From Saprospiraceae bacterium (GTDB taxonomy: Bacteria > Bacteroidota > Bacteroidia > Chitinophagales > Saprospiraceae), in the NCBI GenBank assembly GCA_019638455.1, contig JAHBTU010000004.1, forward strand, positions 1 to 64,000: 64,000 bases of DNA, read 5' to 3'. Shown here piece by piece: positions 16,836 to 24,793 of this stretch (positions are counted from its first letter, which is position 1; each line of letters begins with the position of its first letter). The translations under genes were made by a program, and so were the position numbers. The notes under the pieces are model-generated. The model did no database searches, was not told where the DNA came from, and saw nothing but the letters and a program-made list of their open reading frames with translations.

Positions 16836-17579
16836 TTATCCCCCGAAATACGCCTCCGCCTTTTTTTCCAATTCCGACATCGGAAACACATCTTTGAGGC
16901 GATACTCGAAAGTCACCCGATTCTCCTTGCTGCCAAAGGTCTTTCGATAATAGACCAGCCCCAGCCCTTTGGCGTACCATTCTTCCCCCCGGCCATTTAT
17001 CGCCGCGTCGCCAACTTTACGGGTGCCGATAGACTCCACTAACCCGAAACGAACGCAGGGATAAACCATGCCGTGCATCTCGAAGGCAGGCGCGTCGCCA
17101 AGAAAAATTCGCTGGCGCGTGAGGTATATCGTCGTGGAAGGGTCGGCGGCTGGCTGGTAGTGCAGACTGAAGACGGACACGCCCGTGGAATCTTTTACTC
17201 GAAACGGAAACAGGTCGGGCGATTCGATGACGGCATTGGTCTGGATTTGTTTGCCCGTTTCAAAATCAGGGTCGTAGAGTGAGTATTCACGCGCCAAAAC
17301 GCCCTCATTCACGATTTTTTCCCGAATGATTTGCCCAATCTGAAAACGGCTATCGTAGTAGGTGCCTGCCAAAAACAGCCCGCTATCGCGCTGAAAGGTG
17401 CGGTAATACCAGTATTCCGGCGACGATGAATCTCCCTGTGCGAGGTCGTACTCGTACACCTGCCCTCGGCGCAATTCCTCTACCGGAAAGTAATAGTCAC
17501 GGATGTCGCGCTTGCCATCGCCCACGCAGGCTGCGGCAAGCAACAGAGAAAAGAATCCCAAACCGACCCAAAAGCGCAT
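16836..17579 (-). CDS. Hypothetical lipoprotein
   Basis: The 247-aa product starts with a signal sequence and a lipobox-like end (FFSLLLAAACVGDGKRD, Cys at about 18), so it is probably lipid-anchored. The rest is beta-rich and hydrophilic with many aromatic residues (VYEYDLAQGDSSSPEYWYYRTFQRD, GEEWYAKGLGLVYYRKTF). The closing part (NRVTFEYRLKDVF) resembles lipoproteins that end in a lipocalin-like or DUF-type beta sheet. I do not recognise the family. It is convergent with ruvA, and family A repeats lie upstream. Confidence 0.72.
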   Translation of the reverse strand: MRFWVGLGFFSLLLAAACVGDGKRDIRDYYFPVEELRRGQVYEYDLAQGDSSSPEYWYYRTFQRDSGLFLAGTYYDSRFQIGQIIREKIVNEGVLAREYSLYDPDFETGKQIQTNAVIESPDLFPFRVKDSTGVSVFSLHYQPAADPSTTIYLTRQRIFLGDAPAFEMHGMVYPCVRFGLVESIGTRKVGDAAINGRGEEWYAKGLGLVYYRKTFGSKENRVTFEYRLKDVFPMSELEKKAEAYFGG

Positions 17580-17617
17580 CGAATAACTGATTTTGCCGCA
17601 AAAGTAATTGAAAAGGG

Positions 17618-17719
17618 ATACCTTGATTCGCTAAGATTTGTCAGATGACTATGATTGATATCCCTGATTTTGAGCAAATTGCGATTGTAGTCATGCCCAA
17701 AATTTTCGGAGCAAGGTAT
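17618..17719 (+). repeat. Family A element, copy A2 (102 bp, ATACCTTG/CAAGGTAT ends)
   Basis: It is bounded by a perfect 8-bp terminal inverted repeat, ATACCTTG and CAAGGTAT. The body shares AAGATTTGTCAGATGAC, ATGATTGAT and CCTGATTTTGAGCA with A3 and A4. Confidence 0.85.
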
Positions 17720-17783
17720 AAACGGGTTGGCGGCTCGAAAAGGTTGGCGGCTGAGGAGCGCGTTCAAAATCCATGTAAAATCT

Positions 17784-17886
17784 ATACCTCGTTTTGCCAA
17801 GATTTGTCAGACGACCATGATTGACGCTCCTGATTTTGAACAGATTGCGCTTTCGACCATGCTCAAAACTTAGCGGCGCGACGTAT
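17784..17886 (+). repeat. Family A element, copy A3 (103 bp)
   Basis: The ends are ATACCTCG and CGACGTAT (one mismatch). It lies 64 bases from A2 in the same orientation. The interval between A2 and A3 carries two TTGGCGGCT units. Confidence 0.85.
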
Positions 17887-17905
17887 GCATGAAGTCCTTT
17901 TTTCC

Positions 17906-17913
17906 TACCTTTG
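17906..17913 (+). promoter_or_regulatory. -7 element upstream of prs
   Basis: TACCTTTG fits TAnnTTTG and lies 69 bases before the prs start codon. No convincing -33 TTTG is seen; the region just upstream belongs to element A3. Confidence 0.4.
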
Positions 17914-17982
17914 CCCAAAGTTTTCCGCACGTTGCTTCCAAACCTATCAACTCACCAACCCGAACCCGACTCCGGCTTCGCC

Positions 17983-18915
17983 ATGCCCGAAGTAAAACTA
18001 TTCTCCTGCTCCGCATCAAACGATTTAGCCAAAGAAATCGCCTTTCATTTCGACGCGCCCTTGGGCGACAAGACCCTCGCCCGATTCAGCGATGGCGAAA
18101 TGCAAACCATCATCAACGAGAGCGTCCGCGGCTCCTTCACCTTTTTTATCCAAAGCACCTGCCAACCCCACGACAATCTGGTGGAACTGCTGCTCTGGAT
18201 TGACACCGCCAAACGCGCTTCCGCAGGCTACATCACCGCTGTCATTCCTTACTTTGGCTACGCCCGCCAAGACCGCAAAGACAAGCCTCGTGTGCCCATC
18301 ACCGCCAAACTAATGGCCAATATGCTGACCGCCGCCGGGGCCAACCGCATCATGACAATGGACCTTCACGCCGACCAAGTGCAGGGGTTCTTCGATATTC
18401 CGGTGGACCACTTGCGCTCCGAAGCGATTTACGTGCCTTACCTGAAACAACAGGATTTGAGCAACACCATTTTCGCCAGCCCCGATGTCGGCGGCGTAAA
18501 GCGCGCCCGCGTCTATGCCATGCAATTGGGGCGCGAGCTCGTCATTTGCGACAAATACCGCACAAAAGCCAATGAAGTAGCCGCCATGACGGTCATCGGC
18601 GAAGTAAAAGGTGCCGATGTTATTTTGGTGGACGACTTGGTGGATACCGCAGGCACCCTTTGCAAAGCCGCCGACGCACTCATCGAAAAAGGCGCAAAAT
18701 CCGTTCGTGCCATCTGCACCCATCCGGTGCTATCGGGCAAAGCGTACGAAAACATCGAAGCGTCCGAACTGACCGAGCTGATTGTGTGCGACACGATACC
18801 GCTGCGCCGCCAATCGCCCAAAATCAAAGTGCTCTCGACAGCCAAACTCTTTTCGCGCGCCATTCGGAACACAGTGGAACACAAGTCCATCGCGGCCTTG
18901 TTCTTGGGGCAATAG
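17983..18915 (+). CDS. prs: Ribose-phosphate pyrophosphokinase (PRPP synthetase)
   Basis: This enzyme transfers pyrophosphate from ATP to ribose 5-phosphate, feeding purine, pyrimidine, NAD, His and Trp synthesis. The 310-aa protein shows the ATP-binding region FGYARQDRKDKPRVPI, the divalent-cation/ribose-binding stretch MTMDLHADQVQGFFDIPVDHL, the flexible loop (CDKYRTKANEV) and the PRPP-binding motif VILVDDLVDTAGTL. The ATG at 17983 (MPEVKLFSC) gives the standard N-terminus; an in-frame ATG at 17911 overlaps the -7 element and is rejected. A terminator lies 145 bases after the stop. Confidence 0.96.
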   Translation: MPEVKLFSCSASNDLAKEIAFHFDAPLGDKTLARFSDGEMQTIINESVRGSFTFFIQSTCQPHDNLVELLLWIDTAKRASAGYITAVIPYFGYARQDRKDKPRVPITAKLMANMLTAAGANRIMTMDLHADQVQGFFDIPVDHLRSEAIYVPYLKQQDLSNTIFASPDVGGVKRARVYAMQLGRELVICDKYRTKANEVAAMTVIGEVKGADVILVDDLVDTAGTLCKAADALIEKGAKSVRAICTHPVLSGKAYENIEASELTELIVCDTIPLRRQSPKIKVLSTAKLFSRAIRNTVEHKSIAALFLGQ

Positions 18916-19059
18916 GTGCCGGATATTTGACCAAAATACCAAAATGTCAAATTTATCTGCCGTTCCCTCATGATTTCTGCCGTTCCGTAAATAGCATTTG
19001 CCGCTGCGAACGCGGTGCTTTTATCTTGCATCAGTTTTCTCATAGTATGTTTTGATTTT

Positions 19060-19094
19060 CCTACTGCTCCCCTTCTGGCAGTAGGATTTTTTTT
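19060..19094 (+). terminator. Rho-independent terminator
   Basis: CCTACTGC (19060-19067) and GCAGTAGG (19078-19085) form a perfect 8-bp stem followed by A and eight T. Confidence 0.85.
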
Positions 19095-19132
19095 GAACGA
19101 GGGCTCCCGCATATAATCTCGGTTTGGCACTT

Positions 19133-19159
19133 GGCGTGGCGCATAAAAGGCGCCACGCC
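19133..19159. repeat. Perfect 10-bp hairpin
   Basis: GGCGTGGCGC (19133-19142) pairs with GCGCCACGCC (19150-19159) across a 7-nt loop. There is no T tail in either direction, so it is not a standard terminator; it could be a leader structure of the rhodanese gene. Confidence 0.6.
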
Positions 19160-19271
19160 GGGTGCGGAATGCTCGCCCAGCCTTGTCCTCGCCAAATCAT
19201 TTTCACACTCTCTTTCTTTTGTTTGGGTTTTCCCTCAATTTTGCAAGGTATTCTTCAAACCATTGCGAGCC

Positions 19272-19781
19272 ATGCTATTCTGTACCAAAACAACCCTTAT
19301 CGCTTTTGGCATTTTTCTGCTCTGCCCGACCTCTGCCACCGGGCAAGTGAAAAGCGGCGCTTATCGCGCCATGCTAAAAAGCCTGTTGAGCCATACGGTG
19401 CCTGAAATACAGGTGCAGGAAGCCGCGCGCGACTCGGCGCACATACTGTTCCTCGACGCACGCGAGCCAAAGGAATGTGCCGTGAGTCGAATCGGCGGTG
19501 CCTTGAGCGTGGGTTACGACCACTTCGACCTATCCAAATTGGACAATGTCGGGAAAGACAAGCGCATCGTCGTTTACTGTTCGGTAGGCTATCGGAGCGA
19601 AAAGATAGCGGAAAAACTGCTGGCGGCAGGCTACAAAAACGTGTCCAATCTCTACGGCGGCATTTTTGAGTGGGTCAATCAGGGGCATCCCGTGTTCAAC
19701 GACAAGGGACAAACCCAAGAAGTACACGCATACAGCCGCACCTGGGGTATATGGCTGAAAAAGGGGAAAAAAGTGTATTGA
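19272..19781 (+). CDS. Secreted rhodanese-like protein
   Basis: The 169-aa product begins with a signal peptide (MLFCTKTTLIAFGIFLLCPTSATGQ), so it acts in the periplasm. A single rhodanese domain covers residues ~45-145: LDAREPKECAVSRIGGALSVGYDHF, then the active-site loop YCSVGYRSEKIAEKLLAAGY, which retains the catalytic Cys. It ends with NLYGGIFEWVNQGHPVF as in single-domain rhodaneses. These transfer sulfur from thiosulfate or persulfide donors; the physiological donor is not evident. The start at 19272 was chosen for the signal peptide over an in-frame ATG at 19131. Confidence 0.88.
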   Translation: MLFCTKTTLIAFGIFLLCPTSATGQVKSGAYRAMLKSLLSHTVPEIQVQEAARDSAHILFLDAREPKECAVSRIGGALSVGYDHFDLSKLDNVGKDKRIVVYCSVGYRSEKIAEKLLAAGYKNVSNLYGGIFEWVNQGHPVFNDKGQTQEVHAYSRTWGIWLKKGKKVY

Positions 19782-19967
19782 TTTGGGGAATTGTTGATTT
19801 GGGGAATCGCTGTTCAAAGAGGCAAGGAGATTGCTCACAATCCTCTGTCATCCCAACGAAGACAATAGAAAACACAGAGGCACGAAGGTCGCAGAGTTCT
19901 GAACGTTCTCCATTCCATTCTCCAAACCAACAAATCTCCGGTTCCCAAAATCCCCAATTCCCCCCCC

Positions 19968-21065
19968 CTACCGATATTGCTGCTCGTAATACCGCTGATA
20001 TTCCCCCGAAAGGACGTGCGCCAGCCACGCTTCGTTTTCCAAATACCACTTTGCCGTTTCGCGGAAACCCTCTTCCGATTTGACGGTCGGTTCCCAACCC
20101 AGTTCATTTTTCAGTTTTGACGCATCAATCGCATAGCGGCGGTCGTGACCGGGGCGGTCTTTCACAAAAGTGATGAGCGACTGCGAGGTGCCGACGGGCT
20201 GGCCGAGCAGCTCGTCCATGATGTCGCAAAGTTTCCGGACGAGGTCAATGTTTTTCCATTCGTTGTTTCCGCCTATATTATAGGTCTCTCCGTCGCGGCC
20301 CTGATGGAAAATCGTGTCAATGGCGGCCGCGTGGTCTTTTACCCAGAGCCAGTCGCGGGTATATTGGCCATCGCCATAGACGGGCAGCGACTTTCCCTGT
20401 CGGATGTTGTTGATGACCAGCGGAATCAATTTTTCCGGGAAATGATTTGGGCCGTAGTTGTTGCTGCAATTGGACAGCACCACTGGCAAGCCATAGGTGT
20501 GAAAATAAGCCCGCACAAAATGGTCGCTCGCTGCTTTTGAAGCCGAATAGGGCGAGCGCGGGTCGTAGCGAGTCTCTTCCGTGAAATAACCTTCCTCGCC
20601 CAAAGAGCCATATACCTCGTCGGTGCTGACGTGATAAAAACGCTTGCCTTCAAAATCAGGCTGGCGCGAGGAGTTGCCCCGCGCCCAACTATCGCGGGCA
20701 GCGTTCAGCAGCGTCACCGTGCCGAGCACGTTGGTTTCCACAAAAGCCAACGGGTTGGCGATGGAGCGGTCCACATGACTTTCGGCGGCGAGGTGAATGA
20801 CGCTATCGGGCTGGTGTTTTTCAAAAAGATTTTTCAAAAAAACCGCGTCGCGGATGTCGCCTTTTTCAAAAAAATAATTGGGCGACGGCTCCACATCGCG
20901 CAGGTTTTCCAGATTTCCCGCATAAGTGAGCGCATCGAGGTTGACGATTTTGTGATGCGGATATTTTTGAGCAAAATGCCGGACGACGTGCGAACCGATG
21001 AAGCCCGCGCCGCCGGTGATGAGAATTGTTGATTGTTGATTGTTAATTGTTTTCGCCATTTTCAT
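19968..21065 (-). CDS. rfbB: dTDP-glucose 4,6-dehydratase
   Basis: An extended SDR enzyme converting dTDP-glucose to dTDP-4-keto-6-deoxyglucose, the entry to rhamnose and other deoxysugars of surface polysaccharides. The ~365-aa protein has the NAD-binding motif ITGGAGFIGSHVVRHF, HLAAESHVDRSI, the catalytic cluster HVSTDEVYGSL with the Asp-Glu pair, YSASKAASDHFVRAY (Tyr/Lys) and NNYGPNHFPEKLIPL. The C-terminus ends ERYYEQQYR-like (EYQRYYEQQYR), as in RfbB. The ATGs at 21065 and 21059 both fit. The residues TINNQQST just before the Rossmann fold are encoded by attgttgattg-type repeats. No rfbA, rfbC or rfbD is adjacent. Confidence 0.93.
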   Translation of the reverse strand: MKMAKTINNQQSTILITGGAGFIGSHVVRHFAQKYPHHKIVNLDALTYAGNLENLRDVEPSPNYFFEKGDIRDAVFLKNLFEKHQPDSVIHLAAESHVDRSIANPLAFVETNVLGTVTLLNAARDSWARGNSSRQPDFEGKRFYHVSTDEVYGSLGEEGYFTEETRYDPRSPYSASKAASDHFVRAYFHTYGLPVVLSNCSNNYGPNHFPEKLIPLVINNIRQGKSLPVYGDGQYTRDWLWVKDHAAAIDTIFHQGRDGETYNIGGNNEWKNIDLVRKLCDIMDELLGQPVGTSQSLITFVKDRPGHDRRYAIDASKLKNELGWEPTVKSEEGFRETAKWYLENEAWLAHVLSGEYQRYYEQQYR

Positions 21066-21089
21066 TATTTCGTCATTACAAAGAACCTC

Positions 21090-21264
21090 CGTAAAAACTT
21101 AGTCAGCCTTCAAGGGCAGAGGACTCGGTTGACAAGCTTATTGGTTTTTGACAGGATTTACAAGATTTACAGGATAGATAAAGTGGCTTGGCCGCCAAAA
21201 ATCCTGTAAATCTTGTAAATCCTGTCAAAAATTGAATGTCTGCTGTCCTGCCTAAGTTTTTACG
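21090..21264. repeat. Nested palindromic element C1 with a perfect 31-bp stem
   Basis: The inner arms, 21145-21175 and 21201-21231, are perfectly complementary over 31 bp (core ACAGGATTTACAAGATT) around a 25-nt loop. Outer arms CGTAAAAACTTAG (21090-21102) and CTAAGTTTTTACG (21252-21264) are also perfect. It lies between rfbB and the UXS-like gene, both on the minus strand. Confidence 0.95.
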
Positions 21265-21330
21265 AATCTCCTTGCTTTTTGAAAGGAAGAACATTTGCCT
21301 CAAAATTGAAAAAATACGAATCATCACCCG

Positions 21331-22296
21331 CTACTTCGCCATCGCCGCTTCCACCTTTACCACTTTTTTGAAATACTCGTACGTCAATTTCAAGCCCTTG
21401 GCCCGGTCGAACTTCGGCTCCCAATCCAGAATGGTGCGTGCCTTGGTGATGTCGGGGCGGCGTTGCTTGGGGTCGTCCACCGGGAGTGGGCGGTAGTCAA
21501 TGTAGGCTTTCGGGTTTTGCACGAGCTCAAGAATCTCGTGGGCGAACTGCATCACCGTGATTTCCGAAGGATTGCCAATATTGACCGGCAAATGGTAGTC
21601 GCTCAAAAGCAACCGATACATCCCTTCCACGAGGTCGTCCACATAGCAAAAGGAGCGGGTCTGCGAGCCGTCGCCAAATACGGTCAGCCCTTCGCCGCGA
21701 ATCGCTTGCGCAAAAAAAGCGGGCAACACGCGACCGTCGTTCACCCGCATTCGCGGGCCGTAGGTGTTGAAAATGCGCACGATGCGCGTTTCCACGCCGT
21801 GATAATTGTGATAGGCCATCGTAATCGCCTCAAGGAATCGCTTGGCCTCATCATAGACGCCGCGCGGCCCGACGGGGTTCACGTTGCCCCAGTATTCCTC
21901 CACCTGCGGGTGCACCAGCGGGTCGCCGTACACCTCCGATGTGGAAGCCACCAGAATCCGCGCCTTTTTTTCTTTGGCCAATCCGAGCAAATTGTGCGTG
22001 CCATGCGCGCCCACCTTCAAGGTCTGAATGGGCATTTGCAAATAATCAATGGGGCTTGCGGGCGAGGCAAAGTGCATGATGTAATCCAACCGACCCGGCA
22101 CGTGGACGAATTTCGTGATGTCGTGGTGATAATACTCAAAATCTTTTTCCTTGAAAAGATGCTCGATATTGGCGAGGTCGCCAGTGAGGAGGTTGTCCAT
22201 GCCGATGACCTGATAGCCTTCGGCGAGGAAGCGGTCGCAGAGGTGCGAGCCGATGAAACCGGCAGCGCCGGCGATGAGTACGCGTTTTTTAGACAT
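21331..22296 (-). CDS. UDP-glucuronate decarboxylase-like SDR (UDP-xylose synthase type)
   Basis: This extended SDR probably converts UDP-glucuronate to UDP-xylose for glycan synthesis. The 321-aa product has VLIAGAAGFIGSHLCDRFL, the UXS-type stretch YIMHFASPASPIDYLQMPIQTL, VASTSEVYGDP, the catalytic Tyr/Lys in GVYDEAKRFLEA, IVRIFNTYGPRM and the late motif GSQTRSFCYVDDLVEGM, followed by NIGNPSEITVMQFA and LPVDDPKQRRPDI. All of these match the UXS group rather than GalE or RfbB. It lies upstream of rfbB on the same strand, but the palindromic element C1 separates them. Confidence 0.9.
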   Translation of the reverse strand: MSKKRVLIAGAAGFIGSHLCDRFLAEGYQVIGMDNLLTGDLANIEHLFKEKDFEYYHHDITKFVHVPGRLDYIMHFASPASPIDYLQMPIQTLKVGAHGTHNLLGLAKEKKARILVASTSEVYGDPLVHPQVEEYWGNVNPVGPRGVYDEAKRFLEAITMAYHNYHGVETRIVRIFNTYGPRMRVNDGRVLPAFFAQAIRGEGLTVFGDGSQTRSFCYVDDLVEGMYRLLLSDYHLPVNIGNPSEITVMQFAHEILELVQNPKAYIDYRPLPVDDPKQRRPDITKARTILDWEPKFDRAKGLKLTYEYFKKVVKVEAAMAK

Positions 22297-22608
22297 AAAT
22301 TTTCAAGCAGATTTCCCGTGTTTGTTGACAAAAAACCAGGTGAGCGAATAAAGGACTTCGAAGAGCCGCCATAACGTCGCAAAGGTAACGGAATTGCGCA
22401 CTGCGACGGACTGACAACCCTTCATTCGGACAATCGCGTTTGGCAAGAATTGAGCCAAGCGCACAATCCATACACCACAAAAAAATTGTTATCCTCCTTC
22501 TCAAAAAACACCCATGCCGCTATTTACCATTTTTTAAAACCACCAATTTGCCCCAACTTGCGGCCTCAATCCCACACCCACATCCACTCACTCAAATCTG
22601 AAAACAAC
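22297..22608. other. Divergent intergenic region
   Basis: It lies between the UXS-like gene (minus) and a coiled-coil membrane protein gene (plus). It contains a minus-strand TACCTTTG at 22380-22387. The rest is A/C-rich with no RNA gene or repeat that I can identify. Confidence 0.45.
22380..22387 (-). promoter_or_regulatory. -7 element of the UXS-like gene
   Basis: TACCTTTG on the minus strand, 83 bases upstream of the start codon. No clear -33 TTTG is present. Confidence 0.4.
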
Positions 22609-22998
22609 ATGGGTAAAAACGCCATCAGTTTCGTTGCCTTGTGCGTGTCGCTACTGTTCGCCGGGGCATTTGTCGGCGGCGAAATCCACCGCCAACGCGC
22701 CATGAAAGCCGAACTCAAAGCCATCCACGAAGAACAAAAACGCATCATGGCCGAAGTGGCCGCCACCAATCAGAACTACCTCGAGCGCAAGCAAGCCTTG
22801 CTGGTGGAAACCGCCCAACTCTATGAGGAACTGGACAGCATATTGCAACAAAAAGAACTCAACACCAAACAGTTGCAAGGAGCCAGAAGCAGAGTGCAGA
22901 AAGCCCACGACGAGCTGGCCATCCAAATCGAGACACTCAAAGATGTGCTGAAACACCGTAGGTTGGAACTCGACCCCGCCACGACACAAGGTCAATAA
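22609..22998 (+). CDS. Small membrane-anchored coiled-coil protein
   Basis: The 129-aa product starts MGKNAISFVALCVSLLFAGAFVGGEIHRQR, a single N-terminal membrane helix or uncleaved signal anchor. The rest is a charged, heptad-like helix (MKAELKAIHEEQKRIMAEVAATNQNYLERKQALLVETAQLYEELDSILQQKE...) likely to form a coiled coil in the periplasm. No family is recognised. It is first in a co-directional group of four genes (gaps of 83, 19 and 160 bases to the next), so it may work with a second membrane protein, a peptidoglycan-binding protein and a subtilase. The function is unknown. Confidence 0.7.
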   Translation: MGKNAISFVALCVSLLFAGAFVGGEIHRQRAMKAELKAIHEEQKRIMAEVAATNQNYLERKQALLVETAQLYEELDSILQQKELNTKQLQGARSRVQKAHDELAIQIETLKDVLKHRRLELDPATTQGQ

Positions 22999-23081
22999 GC
23001 ATGGCGGCATTTTGCCGAAACACGGATTTTCGCCGAACAAACGCACATCCACCATCCTTTCATTCAAAAACCAGCCACATC

Positions 23082-23636
23082 ATGAAACAACTCTTGAAAG
23101 CGACCATGCTTGCGCTGTCGAGCTTCATCGTCAGCCATGTCGCCGCGCAAAAACCCGATTCCCTCCTACTCATGGATGATGGCAGACCGCTGCCTCTGCT
23201 GCACGGCATCATCATCAACTCCGGTGCCGAGCTCCAAAAAACCGCGCAAATGCTCCGCGAAAGCAGCTACCCCATCATGCTCCTGCCCGAAGAAAGCGTG
23301 CGCAGCACCGTGAACACGTTCAATGCAAAAGACCAGCTGCTCGTGCGCGTGAAAGAAGAAAACCAACTCCTGCGCTACCGCGACACCCTCTCCACGCTCG
23401 AAAGCCGAAAACTCAACGACATCGTCTCCGTCCACCAGCGTCACATCGGCCTCTGCGATTCGACCAATATGCTGCTCAACCGCTCCATCATGAGCCTTAA
23501 CCAGCAATTGGACGAGACCCGACAATTAGCCAAAGACTGCAACAAGATGCGCACCGCAAAAAGCGTTTGGGCTACCATACTCGGTGGCGGCATCGGCTTC
23601 GGACTGGGCGTGTTGCTCGGCGTAGTACTCAACTGA
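23082..23636 (+). CDS. Hypothetical secreted or membrane protein with a C-terminal Gly-rich helix
   Basis: The 184-aa product begins with a signal peptide (MKQLLKATMLALSSFIVSHVAAQ). The middle is helical and charged (AELQKTAQMLRESSYPIMLL, DQLLVRVKEENQLLRYRDTLSTLESRKLNDIV), and the C-terminus is a glycine-rich membrane helix (SVWATILGGGIGFGLGVLLGVVLN). This topology, with a periplasmic helical domain and a tail anchor, resembles that of small envelope or phage-like accessory proteins, but no family is identified. It precedes the peptidoglycan-binding gene by 19 bases, suggesting translational coupling. Confidence 0.68.
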   Translation: MKQLLKATMLALSSFIVSHVAAQKPDSLLLMDDGRPLPLLHGIIINSGAELQKTAQMLRESSYPIMLLPEESVRSTVNTFNAKDQLLVRVKEENQLLRYRDTLSTLESRKLNDIVSVHQRHIGLCDSTNMLLNRSIMSLNQQLDETRQLAKDCNKMRTAKSVWATILGGGIGFGLGVLLGVVLN

Positions 23637-23655
23637 ACACACAAACCGGACAATT

Positions 23656-24633
23656 ATGATAAAATCCCTTCAGCAACTCATTGACAACTACCAACCCGTC
23701 ACGACTGACGAGCTGAACCTGCCCGCCAACAAAGCCGCCGCCATCGAACTCCAAACCCGGCTTTGCGACCTCGGAATCCTCGACCCCGTCATCAAAGGCG
23801 ATAAAAACAAACCCTTCTGCCCCGTATCCAAAGCCGACGGAAGCATCGGCCCCATGACCCGCAATGCCATCTTCGAGTTTTGCCGCTTGGCCAACTTGGA
23901 GTATGTGGACAAACTCCTGTCCATCAACCTGCTCAAGGCCCTCGTGGCAGCCCAACCCGACACCTTTTTGCCCGTCGCTTTCGGCAATCACCCCTTCGAC
24001 AAAGGACAGACCCGCCTTGCCCGACGCATCCTACGTTGTATGCGCGACAAAGGCTTCTGGATAGCCCGCAGTCCACACGCCTACAACATCGTGTATGTGG
24101 AAGGCATGAACGCCGACGGCACCGAAAACGACGATGCCTTCGACCAATGGAACGACCGTCGCATCGTCATCCGCATCCGTCCGGGCGGCAAGCCCGAAAT
24201 CCTCATCAACCACCAAGGCACCACCGAGCCGGGCAAATTCTACACCGTCAATCCCCTGAACCCACAAGGCGCAGCCCGCATCGCCTTCGGCCAATACAAG
24301 GCATGGGCCGACGGCCTCCACCAAGGCGAGCAACCCGCGCTCGTGCAGCGCGGGGAAGTGCGTGTCCATCGCGATATTGACAAAAGCGGCACCCGCAATA
24401 AAGTGGACCCCATTGATGTGGGCGATTGGTTCGGCATCAACCAGCACTCCACCAGCCCCAATTTCACCCCGCAATTGGTCGGAAAATACAGCGCCGGATG
24501 CCTCGTCGGGCAAGTGTACAGCGAACACATGCAGTTTCTCAACACCGTCCGCAAAGACTTCCGCTACCAAATGAACAAAGCGTACTACTTCATCACTACC
24601 GTGCTGGCCGGCGACGACCCGCTCCTGAAATAA
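23656..24633 (+). CDS. Peptidoglycan-binding-like protein with an SxGC catalytic-type motif
   Basis: The 325-aa product has no signal peptide. Its N-terminal ~75 residues resemble a peptidoglycan-binding repeat (IELQTRLCDLGILDPVIKG...DGSIGPMTRNAIFEF). The C-terminal half contains VGDWFGINQHSTSPNFTPQLVGKYSAGCLVGQ, a His-x-SAGC pattern reminiscent of YkuD-type L,D-transpeptidases or phage peptidoglycan hydrolases (His, Ser, Gly, Cys spacing), though the spacing is not canonical. A cytoplasmic protein with wall-binding features needs a non-Sec export route or a lytic partner. It sits in the same run as two small envelope proteins and a subtilase. The enzymatic role is inferred. Confidence 0.62.
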   Translation: MIKSLQQLIDNYQPVTTDELNLPANKAAAIELQTRLCDLGILDPVIKGDKNKPFCPVSKADGSIGPMTRNAIFEFCRLANLEYVDKLLSINLLKALVAAQPDTFLPVAFGNHPFDKGQTRLARRILRCMRDKGFWIARSPHAYNIVYVEGMNADGTENDDAFDQWNDRRIVIRIRPGGKPEILINHQGTTEPGKFYTVNPLNPQGAARIAFGQYKAWADGLHQGEQPALVQRGEVRVHRDIDKSGTRNKVDPIDVGDWFGINQHSTSPNFTPQLVGKYSAGCLVGQVYSEHMQFLNTVRKDFRYQMNKAYYFITTVLAGDDPLLK

Positions 24634-24793
24634 AAAGGCATGGTCGTTGCGAACAATTGGCCTTTGCACACCTAAACATCACGTTGCAAAAAACCGTTTG
24701 AGAGAATTGCAACCTCCACATCCAGCCCCCCGTCAACCCGTTCTCTAAACCGCGTACCGACCACTATCGCGTACCAACAACCGTTCTACACCT

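Larger units (their letters stand above)
18916..19271. other. Intergenic region between prs and the rhodanese gene
   Basis: It contains a terminator (19060-19094) and a 10-bp hairpin (19133-19159). The rest has no ORF or RNA gene that I can support. The open frame from 19131 is a 5' extension of the rhodanese ORF without a signal peptide. Confidence 0.5.

Noticed and set aside
19968..22296. A full dTDP-rhamnose or O-antigen operon around the two SDR genes
   Set aside because: Only the two SDR genes are present; no rfbA, rfbC, rfbD, glycosyltransferase or flippase is adjacent.
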